9,623 nucleotides of DNA from Chloroflexota bacterium (GTDB lineage: Bacteria; Chloroflexota; Dehalococcoidia; SM23-28-2; RBG-16-64-32), in NCBI GenBank assembly GCA_016190405.1, contig JACPQO010000189.1:1-9623 (forward strand). Direction: 5' to 3'. A program made the translations under genes and the position numbers. Under the pieces are notes generated by a model. The model searched no databases. It saw only the letters and a program-made list of their open reading frames with translations, and was not told where the DNA came from. Shown piece by piece: positions 1 to 6,547 of the stretch (positions within the stretch are counted from its first letter, which is position 1; every line of letters begins with the position of its first letter).

Positions 1-24
1 CGCCGGCAGGGAGCGAGGGGTAGC

Positions 25-720
25 GTGTACATCATCGTCGTGGGCGGGGGCAAGGTAGGCTACTACCTGGCCAAGGAGCTCGTGGAGGACGGCCACGAGG
101 TGCTGGTCATCGAGAAGGACAGCGCCAAGTGCGAGCGGATCGCCGACGAGCTGGGGGACATCGTCTTGAGTGGGGACGGCTGCGAGGCATCGACCATGGA
201 GATGGCTGGCTTCGGCCGCGCCGACATGGTGATCGCCGTCACCGGGGACGACGAGGATAACCTGGTCACCTGCCAGGTGGCGAAGGTGAAGTTCAACGTG
301 CCGCGGACGGTGGCCCGCATCAACAACCCCAAGAACGAGGAGATATTCAAGCGCCTCGGTATCGACACCACGGTGAGCGCGACGGCGGCCATTCTGGCCC
401 AGATAGAGCAGGAGCTGCCCACCCACCCCCTGATCCGGCTACTCACCATGAAGGGCAGCGGCCTGGAGATCGTCGAGGTGAAGGTACCCGCCAACTCTGC
501 GGTGGTAGGCAAGCGCATACGCGAGCTGCTGCTGCCCCAGCAGTCGCTCATCGCCCTCATCATCGATGAGGAGGGGGTGCCGCGGGTGCCCAGCAGCGAC
601 ACGGTGATCCACGTGGGCGACCAGGTGGTAGCGGTGACGCGGACGGAGACGGAGGACGCCCTGCGGACGGTGCTGGTAGGGCCGGCAGCGTACGGACATA
701 TCGGCACTGCCCAAAGCTAG
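25..720 (+). CDS. trkA: TrkA/KtrA-type potassium uptake regulator (RCK protein)
   Basis: This is a cytoplasmic NAD(H)-binding regulatory subunit of a Trk/Ktr potassium transporter, which gates the membrane channel in response to bound nucleotide. The N-terminus has a beta strand followed by GGGKVG (residues 7-12), the glycine-rich Rossmann loop, and an acidic residue E30 at the end of the second strand, as expected for a TrkA-N domain (about 1-125). A TrkA-C domain follows (about 145-220, ending near the VGDQVVAV segment). At 231 residues it has one RCK unit, like KtrA/CtrA and half the size of E. coli TrkA. The GTG start at 25 puts the first strand at residue 2, the family norm, and is preceded by a purine-rich GAGGGG; the frame stays open to the window edge. 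The partner channel gene is not in the window, though it often lies beside this gene. No pathway link to the genes that follow is apparent. Confidence 0.9.
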   Translation: MYIIVVGGGKVGYYLAKELVEDGHEVLVIEKDSAKCERIADELGDIVLSGDGCEASTMEMAGFGRADMVIAVTGDDEDNLVTCQVAKVKFNVPRTVARINNPKNEEIFKRLGIDTTVSATAAILAQIEQELPTHPLIRLLTMKGSGLEIVEVKVPANSAVVGKRIRELLLPQQSLIALIIDEEGVPRVPSSDTVIHVGDQVVAVTRTETEDALRTVLVGPAAYGHIGTAQS

Positions 721-756
721 ATGAACCACATAGCCTTCCAGGACCGGAGAACTGGC

Positions 757-788
757 AAACCAGCAAACCAGCAGACCAGCAAACCAAG
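757..788 (+). repeat. Octamer tandem array, AAACCAGC type, with pairing arms downstream
   Basis: Four consecutive 8-bp units follow trkA: AAACCAGC, AAACCAGC, AGACCAGC and AAACCAAG. The DNA just after contains complements of the same units: GACCAG (774-779) pairs with CTGGTC (803-808), AACCA (782-786) with TGGTT (796-800), and CAAACCA (764-770) with TGGTTTG (820-826). The transcript between trkA and pheA could therefore fold into a long imperfect hairpin. Nothing here codes for a protein. It may be a repeat family member, a weak terminator or an mRNA boundary element. Confidence 0.7.
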
Positions 789-854
789 CGCGATCTGGTT
801 CTCTGGTCGCCTGATTTGTTGGTTTGGGCTGGGTGGCTGCGGGTGGCGCTCCTC

Positions 855-1691
855 ATGACCCCCCGCCTGGCCTTCCTGGGTCCGCTCGGGACCTTCAGCG
901 AGGAGGCAGCCCTCAAGTATGACCCGGCGGCCGAGCTCATCCCCATGGCCAGCATCACGGCCGTGGCTGCCGCGTTGACGGCCGGGATGGCCGACGAGGG
1001 GATAGTACCCATCGAGAACAGCCTGGAGGGGTCGGTCACGGAGACGCTGGACGTCCTCGTCCACGGCTCGCAGCCCCTGGCTGTGCGGGATGAGGTCGTC
1101 CTGCCCATCGAGCACTATCTGCTGGTGAAGCCGGGGCTGAAGGCAGATCGGGTGAAGCTGCTGTTCGCTCACCCGCAGGCGCTGGGCCAGTGCCGCGGCT
1201 TCATCGAGCGCTGCTTCCCCAAGGCGGCCATTGAGGCGGCGCTCTCCAACTCGGCGGCGGTGGAGGAGATGATGGCGCGGGACGACGCCGCCGCCATCGG
1301 CACCCGGCGGGCGGCCGAGATCTACGGGGCGGAGGTGCTGGCGCGGGGGTTCCAGGACCGCAGCCCCAACCTGACTCGCTTCGTGGTGCTGGCCGGCGAA
1401 GACCACCCGCCCACGGGAGAAGACAAGACGTCGCTGGCCTTCGGCTTCGCGGTGGAGGACCGGCCGGGTCTGCTGGTGGCCGCCCTGGAAGAGTTCTCGC
1501 GGCGCTCCATCAACCTGTCCAAGATCGAGTCGCGGCCCAGCCGGGAGCGGCTGGGGACGTACATCTTCCTGGTGGACGTGGACGGCCACCGCAGCCAGCA
1601 GCCCCTGGCCGAGGCGCTGGAGCGGGTGCGGGAGAAGTGCTCCTTCTTCCGCGTGCTGGGGTCGTACCCGCGACGCCGCCCGGCGGTCTAG
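855..1691 (+). CDS. pheA: Prephenate dehydratase, monofunctional
   Basis: The enzyme converts prephenate to phenylpyruvate, water and CO2, the step committed to phenylalanine, in the cytoplasm. The start reads MTPRLAFLGPLGTFSEEAAL, with the family's G-P-x-G-T-F-S/T-x-x-A signature. Further family marks are VPIENS (52-57), the catalytic TRF triad (174-176, in NLTRFVVL) and a C-terminal ACT domain (about 192-265) with ESRP (224-227), which forms part of the phenylalanine feedback site. There is no chorismate mutase domain, so this is the stand-alone form; 278 residues is a usual length. I chose ATG 855 because the protein signature starts right after it; in-frame GTG 843 and TTG 816 are alternatives, and the ribosome binding site is weak at all three. 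The stop lies 11 bases before the next gene. Feedback inhibition by phenylalanine is expected from the ACT domain. Confidence 0.93.
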   Translation: MTPRLAFLGPLGTFSEEAALKYDPAAELIPMASITAVAAALTAGMADEGIVPIENSLEGSVTETLDVLVHGSQPLAVRDEVVLPIEHYLLVKPGLKADRVKLLFAHPQALGQCRGFIERCFPKAAIEAALSNSAAVEEMMARDDAAAIGTRRAAEIYGAEVLARGFQDRSPNLTRFVVLAGEDHPPTGEDKTSLAFGFAVEDRPGLLVAALEEFSRRSINLSKIESRPSRERLGTYIFLVDVDGHRSQQPLAEALERVREKCSFFRVLGSYPRRRPAV

Positions 1692-1702
1692 AAGGGCAAG
1701 CC

Positions 1703-2542
1703 GTGCCGGAGATACCGGACCTGGAGGGCTACCGGAACTACTTCAACCGGCGGCTGCCCGGGCTGCGCGTGGAGGCGGCAGAGGCGCTCATCCCCTGGAT
1801 GATCCGCACCGGCGGCGACGATTTCGCTCGGCACATGCCGGGGCAGGTATTCCGGCCCGTAGAGCGGCGTGGCAAACTTATCCTGTTCCCCTACGCCCCG
1901 ACGGGCGCCCGTCCGGGCGAGAGCGGCGACTGGCTGGTCGTCCACGCCATGCTGACCGGCCGTTTCCAGTACTGCGAACCCAAACACAGAAGGCGCTCCA
2001 AGACCGCCTTCGTGCTGCGCCTGGACAACGGGATGGAGCTCCGCTACTTCGATGAGAGACGCATGGGCCGGGCCTACCTGGTGCGCGAGGAGGAGTTTGG
2101 GGAGAAGGTGCCGCGCTGGTCGGAGATGGGGCCCGACGTGATGGACCCTGCGCTGACGGAGGATGGGTTCGTCGAGCGGCTGAAGACGATGCGGGCCCAG
2201 ATCAAGACCGTGCTGACCAGCGAGCGCTGCATCGCCGGCATCGGCAACGCCTACTCGGACGAGGTGCTGTGGGAGGCGCGCATCCACCCCTACCGCAAGC
2301 GCACGGACATCTCGGACGAGGAGCTGCGGGAGTTGTTCCGGTCCCTACGGCGGGTGATGGAGTGGTCGACCCCCATCGTGACGCAGCTAATGGAGGAGAA
2401 GGGGCTGCCGGCGGGTCACTACCGCGACCACCTGCGGGTGCACCGCAAGGGCGGCGAGCCCTGCCCCCGCTGCGGCAGCAAGATATCGGAGATCACGGCC
2501 GGGCAGCGGGTGACCAACTTCTGCCGGACGTGCCAGGAGTAG
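1703..2542 (+). CDS. mutM: Fpg/MutM-family DNA glycosylase/AP lyase
   Basis: This is a base-excision repair enzyme of the Fpg/Nei family, which removes oxidised purines such as 8-oxoguanine and nicks the abasic site by beta,delta-elimination. The GTG start gives a protein opening PEIPDLEG after the initiator, so the catalytic N-terminal proline and the next glutamate are in place. Other visible hallmarks are RRGK with the beta-hairpin lysine K58, the H2TH segment GIGNAYSDEVLWEARIHP (179-196) with N182, and a C-terminal zinc finger with C254, C257, C274 and C277. Length, 279 residues, is normal. The frame runs 66 bases further upstream inside pheA, but that part has no family resemblance, and AAGG lies about 7 bases before GTG 1703. 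Fpg versus Nei specificity cannot be settled by eye; the zinc finger and PE-x-PD/E-x-E start fit Fpg better. It probably shares a transcript with pheA. Confidence 0.9.
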   Translation: MPEIPDLEGYRNYFNRRLPGLRVEAAEALIPWMIRTGGDDFARHMPGQVFRPVERRGKLILFPYAPTGARPGESGDWLVVHAMLTGRFQYCEPKHRRRSKTAFVLRLDNGMELRYFDERRMGRAYLVREEEFGEKVPRWSEMGPDVMDPALTEDGFVERLKTMRAQIKTVLTSERCIAGIGNAYSDEVLWEARIHPYRKRTDISDEELRELFRSLRRVMEWSTPIVTQLMEEKGLPAGHYRDHLRVHRKGGEPCPRCGSKISEITAGQRVTNFCRTCQE

Positions 2543-2548
2543 GGGAGA

Positions 2549-2576
2549 GTGGACAGTTGACAGTGGACAGTGGACA
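2549..2576 (+). repeat. Heptamer tandem array, GTGGACA type
   Basis: Four 7-bp units directly follow the glycosylase stop: GTGGACA, GTTGACA, GTGGACA, GTGGACA. The last unit begins with a GTG that is in frame with the next gene, so a naive gene call would start inside the repeat. The array fills most of the 51-base gap between the two genes. From memory, similar GTTGACA/GTGGACA heptamers occur in intergenic DNA of several unrelated bacteria; I cannot search to confirm. Confidence 0.75.
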
Positions 2577-2593
2577 GGGCCAGGCGTGAGCGA

Positions 2594-3325
2594 ATGACCC
2601 GAGATAGCATTGAGGCGTACGACCTGCCGGAGCGGGTGGCCCGCTACGATGCCGACATGGCGGTGATGCACCCCAACCGGTCGAAGATGGTCCAGATAGC
2701 TCTGGAGGTGCTCCCGTTTGAGCCCGATGCTCGCCTCGAAGCCCTTGACCTGGGAGCAGGCACGGGGTACTTCAGCGCCAGGTTGCTGGAGGCATTTCCC
2801 GCCTCCAGTGTCCATGCCCTCGACGGGGCCCAGGTCATGCTCGATGTCGCCAGCGAGAGGTTGGGCGACAAGCGCTCGGCCGCCACTTTCCACGTGGGCG
2901 ACCTGCGTGACCTGCGCGACATCTTCGCCGAGGAGAGGTTCGACGTGGTCTTCTCTTCCTACACCCTCCACCACCTTACGCTCGACGAGAAGAAGGCCGT
3001 GATGCGACATGCGGCCTCCCTGCTGCGTCCGGGGGGCTGGCTCCTGAACGCGGACATTATCGTCGCCGAGACGCCAGCGGTCGAAGAGCGGATCCAGGAC
3101 CTTCGCATACGCGGGATCCTGGAGCGGGCGGCGGGCCGGGACCGCCGCTTCGCAGACCGCGAGACGGCCCGTCGCTATCTGGACGAAATGGAGGCAGCGG
3201 AGGGCGACCGGCCGCTGACGCTGCGAGACGACCTCGAGGCCATGCGGGACGCGGGCCTGGAAGACGTGGCCGTCTTCTGGCTGGAATACCGCGAAGCCGT
3301 CAGCGGCGGCCGGAGAGCCGGATGA
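2594..3325 (+). CDS. Class I SAM-dependent methyltransferase
   Basis: This is a Rossmann-fold methyltransferase that transfers a methyl group from S-adenosylmethionine to an unknown substrate. Motif I is clear at ALDLGAGTGYF (50-60), followed by an acidic second-strand end (HALDGAQVMLDVA, 74-86), a motif near VGDLRD, and a motif IV-like stretch FDVVFSSYTLHHL (116-128) and LLRPGGWLL (143-151). It belongs to the broad Methyltransf_11/25 group, whose members act on small molecules, sugars, quinones or lipids, and nothing in the C-terminal half fixes the substrate. I took ATG 2594 with GTGAG five bases before it, because GTG 2570 lies within the tandem repeat. Its stop overlaps the start of the oxidoreductase gene in an ATGA tetranucleotide, which implies translational coupling and perhaps a shared pathway. 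Length is 243 residues. Confidence 0.85.
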   Translation: MTRDSIEAYDLPERVARYDADMAVMHPNRSKMVQIALEVLPFEPDARLEALDLGAGTGYFSARLLEAFPASSVHALDGAQVMLDVASERLGDKRSAATFHVGDLRDLRDIFAEERFDVVFSSYTLHHLTLDEKKAVMRHAASLLRPGGWLLNADIIVAETPAVEERIQDLRIRGILERAAGRDRRFADRETARRYLDEMEAAEGDRPLTLRDDLEAMRDAGLEDVAVFWLEYREAVSGGRRAG

Positions 3326-4416
3326 CTAAGCTCCGGGTCGCCTTCATCGGGGCGGGGCGCATCGCCGACCTGCACGCGCTGGGGTACCGCGATAGCCCGG
3401 AGGCGGAGCTGTACGCTGTTTGCGACGCCGACGCGGAGACGGCGGCGCGGCGGGCCGCCGAGTGGGGAGCGAGCCGCCACTGCACGGACTACCGGGAGCT
3501 GCTGGCCGACCCGAAGGTGGACGCCGTCGAGATCCTGACGCCGCACCACCTGCACCAGGAGATGGCCGTCGCCGCGCTGGCCGCCGGCAAGCACGTCTCG
3601 CTCCAGAAGCCGATGGCGCGGACCCTGGCGGAGGCGGACGCCATCACGGCGGCGGCTCAGCGCTCGGACCGCGTCTTCCGGGTGTTCGAGAACTACCGCT
3701 ACTACCCCCCGTACGTGCGGGCCAAGGAGCTGCTGCAGGAGGGCGCCATCGGCGAGCCGCTGTCGCTGCGCATGAAGGTCATCGGCGGGCACCCGCGCTA
3801 CGGCTGGCAGGTGCCGGTAAGCAGCTGGGCCTGGCGCCTGGACGAGGGGTTGAGCGGCGGCGGCCCGGCCATGTTCGACCACGGCTACCACATGTTCTCC
3901 CTCGCCATGTACTTCCTGGGGCCGGTAGAGGAGGTGTTCGCCTGGATCGAGCGGACGGAGATAGCCCTGGGCGTCCAGATCGACAGCCCGGCGGTCGTCA
4001 TGTGGCGGCACACGGCGCCCCGGCGCTTCGGCACCTGGGAGACCATCGACTCGGTCGATATGATGGTGCGCTCCCGGTACTACGCCAACGACGAGTGGGT
4101 AGAAATTACGGGCAGCCGCGGCCTCATCTGGGTGAACCGCTGCACCGGCCGGATGCTGGAGCAGCCGCCGCTGGTCGTCTACCGCGACGGCGAGACGCGG
4201 GCGGTCCACGATATCGAGACGGACTGGGCGGCGTCCTTCGTGGCGGGCAGCCGCGACTTCCTGCGGGCGATCCGCGAGGGAGGATCGCCCGTTCGACAAG
4301 CTCAGGGCAGGCCTGAGCTTACGGCGGCGGACGGGCGGGAAGTGCTGCGGTTCGCGCTGGCGGCGCAGGGGTCGGGGCGGGAAGGGCGGCCGCTGCGGCT
4401 GGCGGAGATGGGATAG
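3322..4416 (+). CDS. Gfo/Idh/MocA-family oxidoreductase
   Basis: This is an NAD(P)-dependent dehydrogenase of the family that includes glucose-fructose oxidoreductase and inositol 2-dehydrogenase; substrates are usually sugars, cyclitols or their derivatives. The N-terminal nucleotide-binding fold shows FIGAGRIADLHA (8-19), and the catalytic-lysine motif appears as QKP (95-97) in place of the commoner EKP. The C-terminal Gfo/Idh fold includes SGGGPAMFDHGYHMF (178-192), matching the family's G-G-G-x-x-x-D-x-x-x-H element with D186 and H190. Length is 364 residues. Near the C-terminus, SPVRQAQGRPEL departs from the usual run EGxxPELTxxDGREVL; this part is encoded by a palindromic repeat inserted in frame (see 4293-4320). 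GGAG lies seven bases before the ATG. It is coupled to the methyltransferase gene by a 4-base overlap, so the two may act on one metabolite, which is inference only. Confidence 0.88.
   Translation: MTKLRVAFIGAGRIADLHALGYRDSPEAELYAVCDADAETAARRAAEWGASRHCTDYRELLADPKVDAVEILTPHHLHQEMAVAALAAGKHVSLQKPMARTLAEADAITAAAQRSDRVFRVFENYRYYPPYVRAKELLQEGAIGEPLSLRMKVIGGHPRYGWQVPVSSWAWRLDEGLSGGGPAMFDHGYHMFSLAMYFLGPVEEVFAWIERTEIALGVQIDSPAVVMWRHTAPRRFGTWETIDSVDMMVRSRYYANDEWVEITGSRGLIWVNRCTGRMLEQPPLVVYRDGETRAVHDIETDWAASFVAGSRDFLRAIREGGSPVRQAQGRPELTAADGREVLRFALAAQGSGREGRPLRLAEMG
4293..4320 (+). repeat. REP-like palindromic repeat inside a coding region
   Basis: The DNA contains a perfect 9-bp inverted repeat, AAGCTCAGG (4298-4306) and CCTGAGCTT (4312-4320), separated by five bases and preceded by TTCGAC. 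I recognise TTCGACAAGCTCAGG as the core of a repeat scattered through many environmental bacterial genomes, including Chloroflexota; this rests on memory. Here it lies within the oxidoreductase gene and adds about eight residues (around VRQAQGRP) without breaking the frame. Another frame of the same stretch reads RSTSSGQA, a peptide that often appears in spurious translations of this repeat. Confidence 0.75.
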
Positions 4417-4419
4417 GCA

Positions 4420-4454
4420 GGAGGTAGGAAGTAGGAGGTATGAGGTAGGAGGTA
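4420..4454 (+). repeat. Heptamer tandem array, GGAGGTA type
   Basis: Five 7-bp units begin four bases after the oxidoreductase stop: GGAGGTA, GGAAGTA, GGAGGTA, TGAGGTA, GGAGGTA. Each unit looks like a Shine-Dalgarno core, yet no gene starts nearby on the plus strand, so a ribosome-binding role is unlikely. The array sits at the end of the plus-strand gene block, before the convergent hairpin. Confidence 0.75.
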
Positions 4455-4475
4455 GGACGGGTTAGGGCTCGCCAT

Positions 4476-4496
4476 GGGCGACCTTCACGGTCGCCC
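4476..4496. terminator. Hairpin between convergent gene blocks
   Basis: GGGCGACC (4476-4483) and GGTCGCCC (4489-4496) form a perfect 8-bp stem with loop TTCAC. An outer pair, TAGGGCT (4463-4469) with AGCCCTA (4511-4517), encloses it and includes the stop codon of the minus-strand permease gene. The position between converging transcripts fits a bidirectional terminator. Neither strand shows a T-run after the stem, so it would not be a classical intrinsic terminator. Confidence 0.45.
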
Positions 4497-4514
4497 GCCG
4501 GAGTGCCGCAAGCC

Positions 4515-5447
4515 CTAGCGGCTCCTGGGGTCCAGGGCGTCCCGTACGCCGTCGCCCAGGAAGGTGAAGCAGAGCATGAGGAGGGCGATGGCAGCGGCGG
4601 GGACGATAGCCATCCAGACGTTCACCTTGATGTAGGAGTAGCCCCCGCTCACCAGGACGCCAAGGCTGGCCGTCGGCGGGGGCACCCCGATGCCGATGAA
4701 GCCCAGGACGGACTCCGCGAAGATGGCCAGCGGGATAACGAAAACGACCGCTACGACGACGGGGCCCAGGGTGTTGGGCAGCATGTGCTGGAACACGATG
4801 CGGGAGGGGGAAGCGCCCATGTCAGTGGCGGCCTGCACGAAGTCGCGCTCCTTGAGCGAGAGCATCTGGCCGCGCACCAGACGGGCGATCGTCACCCAGC
4901 CTACGAACGAGATGGCGACGATCATCTGAACCACCGGTTCGCCGATGATAGGCCAGTCGCGCCCGCCGATGGCCGCCCGTAGCAGGATGATAAACAGGAG
5001 GTCCGGGAAGGCGTAGGCCAGGTCGGTGATCCGCATCATTACGTTGTCCAGGAAACGGCCGCCGAGCGCTGCCGTAGCGCCGATGGCCATTCCTATGACG
5101 AGGACGATGGCAGCGACGCCGAGACCCACCTGCAGGGATATTAACACGCCCTCCAGGACGCGGGCCCACTCGTCGCGGCCCAAGTTATCGGTGCCGAAGA
5201 AGTGGTCCCAGCTGGGGCCCTCCTGGATCGCCGCATAGTCCTGCGATCTGGGGCTGTAGCGCTGAACAGCATCCACGTAGTTTGCGAGGAGGACAAGGAC
5301 TATCAGAGCGCCGAGCAAAATCAGGCCAGCCATGGCCAGGCGGTTGCGGATGAGCCGGCGGTAAGCGTCGGACCAGAGGCCGCGTTCGCGGCGGGCCTCG
5401 AATTCGGGGAGCGCCTCTAGGGCGCGGGCAGCCTCGGCTCTTTCCAT
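4515..5447 (-). CDS. dppC: Peptide/oligopeptide ABC transporter permease, DppC/OppC type
   Basis: This is one of the two inner-membrane channel subunits of a peptide-type ABC importer. The N-terminus is cytoplasmic, followed by a first membrane segment at about 38-55, an external loop with HFFGTDNLGRDEWARVL (82-98), which is typical of DppC/OppC, and a BPD_transp_1 domain with about five further helices. The coupling (EAA) loop that meets the ATPase is seen at about 199-225 with the core QAATDMGASPSRIVFQHMLP. The C-terminus ends DALDPRSR, close to the family's usual DxLDPRxR. Length 310 residues is normal. Its ATG lies eight bases after the stop of the DppB-type gene, with only a weak ribosome binding site, so coupled translation is likely. 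It is the last gene of the operon; no ATPase gene follows. The substrate may be peptides, nickel or other small solutes and cannot be read from the permease. Confidence 0.93.
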   Translation of the reverse strand: MERAEAARALEALPEFEARRERGLWSDAYRRLIRNRLAMAGLILLGALIVLVLLANYVDAVQRYSPRSQDYAAIQEGPSWDHFFGTDNLGRDEWARVLEGVLISLQVGLGVAAIVLVIGMAIGATAALGGRFLDNVMMRITDLAYAFPDLLFIILLRAAIGGRDWPIIGEPVVQMIVAISFVGWVTIARLVRGQMLSLKERDFVQAATDMGASPSRIVFQHMLPNTLGPVVVAVVFVIPLAIFAESVLGFIGIGVPPPTASLGVLVSGGYSYIKVNVWMAIVPAAAIALLMLCFTFLGDGVRDALDPRSR

Positions 5448-5455
5448 GGATCAGC

Positions 5456-6469
5456 TCATCCGTACCTGATGCGGGGGTCTACTGCGGCGTAGAGGATGTC
5501 CACCGCCAGGTTGGCCATGGCGACCACGAGGGCGTAGAAGAGGGTGACACCCATTATCAGGCCGTAGTCGCGGCGGAAAACCGCGGTGACGAAGTGCCTG
5601 CCAATACCGTTGATGGCGAAGATCGTCTCCACGATGAACGACCCCGTGACGAGCGCGGCCAGTATGGGGCCCAGCACCGTAAGAATCGGCACCATGGCGT
5701 TCTTAATCGTGTGACGGAGCACCACCACGTGTTCCTGGAGCCCCTTCGCCCTCGCCGTACGGATGTAGTCCTGATTGAGGACCTCCAGGACGCTGGCGCG
5801 GGTGATACGGGCGATATAAGCGGCGGAGAGAGTGCCCAACGAGATGACGGGCAAGATCATCTGCCTGATGTGCCAGTTGTCCGGGTCCCAGAAAGAGGGG
5901 TTCCAGGCCCAGACGGGCGGGCCGCCCCAGCCGAGCACGTTGAGCCAGCCCAGTTGCACCGAGAAGATGGCCACCAGAAAGGTGGCGATGATGAAGGAGG
6001 GCATGGCCGTGCCGGCGGTGGCGAAGAACACGCTCAGGTAATCGCCGATCCTGTTCTGGTTGAGGGCAGCGATGACGCCCAGGCTCATGCCGATGCCGAC
6101 GGCGTAGAGGAAGGCGAAAGCGCCCAACTGAGTCGAGACCGGCAGGCCGGTGCCGAGGACTTCTGTCACCTCGCGGTCGCCCTGGAACGAAATCCCCAGG
6201 TCGAAGTGGAAGAGGTCCCAGAAGTAAAACGTGTACTGGCTATTGGCGGTCAGTTCGACGAACGGTGGTGAGCCATCGAACGAGACGGGTAGGACCGGCT
6301 TGTCCAGATTGTAGCGGGTGTTGAGCGCCGCTTGCACAGACGGGGGTGCCGGCTTCTCACGGTCGAACGGGCCCCCTTGGACGGCGTGCATGAGGACGAA
6401 CGTAAGGGTAGCGATCGCCCACAAGAGGGGGATCATCCAGAGGATGCGGCGAACGACGTAGCCGGTCAT
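5456..6469 (-). CDS. dppB: Peptide/oligopeptide ABC transporter permease, DppB/OppB type
   Basis: This is the partner inner-membrane subunit to the DppC-type protein. The start MTGYVVRRILWMIPLLWAIA and first membrane helix (about 8-30) are typical of DppB/OppB. The EAA loop is at about 229-262 with the core QDYIRTARAKGLQEHVV, and the C-terminus ends AAVDPRIRYG, the family's DPRxRY ending. At 337 residues it is somewhat longer than usual. The extra length lies between YNLDKPV (about 53-59) and FDLGISF (89-95), in the first external loop, where SFDGSPPFVELTANSQYTF and nearby aromatic residues stand. A further Trp-rich segment (about 181-200, GGPPVWAWNPSFW) lies in a later external loop. The ATG has no strong ribosome binding site. 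A perfect stem-loop lies 24 bases upstream, between it and the binding-protein gene. Confidence 0.93.
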   Translation of the reverse strand: MTGYVVRRILWMIPLLWAIATLTFVLMHAVQGGPFDREKPAPPSVQAALNTRYNLDKPVLPVSFDGSPPFVELTANSQYTFYFWDLFHFDLGISFQGDREVTEVLGTGLPVSTQLGAFAFLYAVGIGMSLGVIAALNQNRIGDYLSVFFATAGTAMPSFIIATFLVAIFSVQLGWLNVLGWGGPPVWAWNPSFWDPDNWHIRQMILPVISLGTLSAAYIARITRASVLEVLNQDYIRTARAKGLQEHVVVLRHTIKNAMVPILTVLGPILAALVTGSFIVETIFAINGIGRHFVTAVFRRDYGLIMGVTLFYALVVAMANLAVDILYAAVDPRIRYG

Positions 6470-6493
6470 CTAAAGCCATTCTACTCTATGAAG

Positions 6494-6527
6494 TGCGGGA
6501 AGGGGCCATCGACGGCCCCTTCCCGCA
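6494..6527 (-). terminator. Perfect 14-bp stem-loop between binding-protein and permease genes
   Basis: Positions 6494-6507 and 6514-6527 are perfect complements (arm TGCGGGAAGGGGCC) with a six-base loop. It lies 20 bases after the binding-protein stop and 24 bases before dppB. No U-run follows in the direction of transcription, so full termination is doubtful. In known sugar and peptide importer operons, such stem-loops protect the upstream mRNA from 3' decay or cause partial termination, which yields more binding protein than permease. That role is inferred here. Confidence 0.7.
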
Positions 6528-6547
6528 TTGTGCGTCGCCTTGTCAGG

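Noticed and set aside
1..23. A frame ending in TAG at 21-23, which could be the tail of a gene upstream of trkA.
   Set aside because: Only six codons are visible and they show nothing recognisable. It fits tight operon spacing with trkA but cannot be supported.
717..1589. A 290-residue open frame on the minus strand over pheA.
   Set aside because: Low-complexity composition typical of an antisense frame; the plus strand encodes an unmistakable prephenate dehydratase.
2549..2576. CRISPR-like array.
   Set aside because: Units are seven bases with no spacers and no cas genes; the same applies to the arrays at 757-788 and 4420-4454.
3175..4299. A long open frame on the minus strand across the methyltransferase and oxidoreductase genes.
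   Set aside because: It is rich in Arg, Ala, Gly, Pro and Val with no domain, as expected for the reverse frame of GC-rich genes, and both plus-strand genes have clear family motifs.
5594..6271. A 225-residue open frame on the plus strand over dppB.
   Set aside because: Composition is dominated by Asp, Glu, Gly, His and Arg with no fold signal; it mirrors a membrane protein on the other strand.
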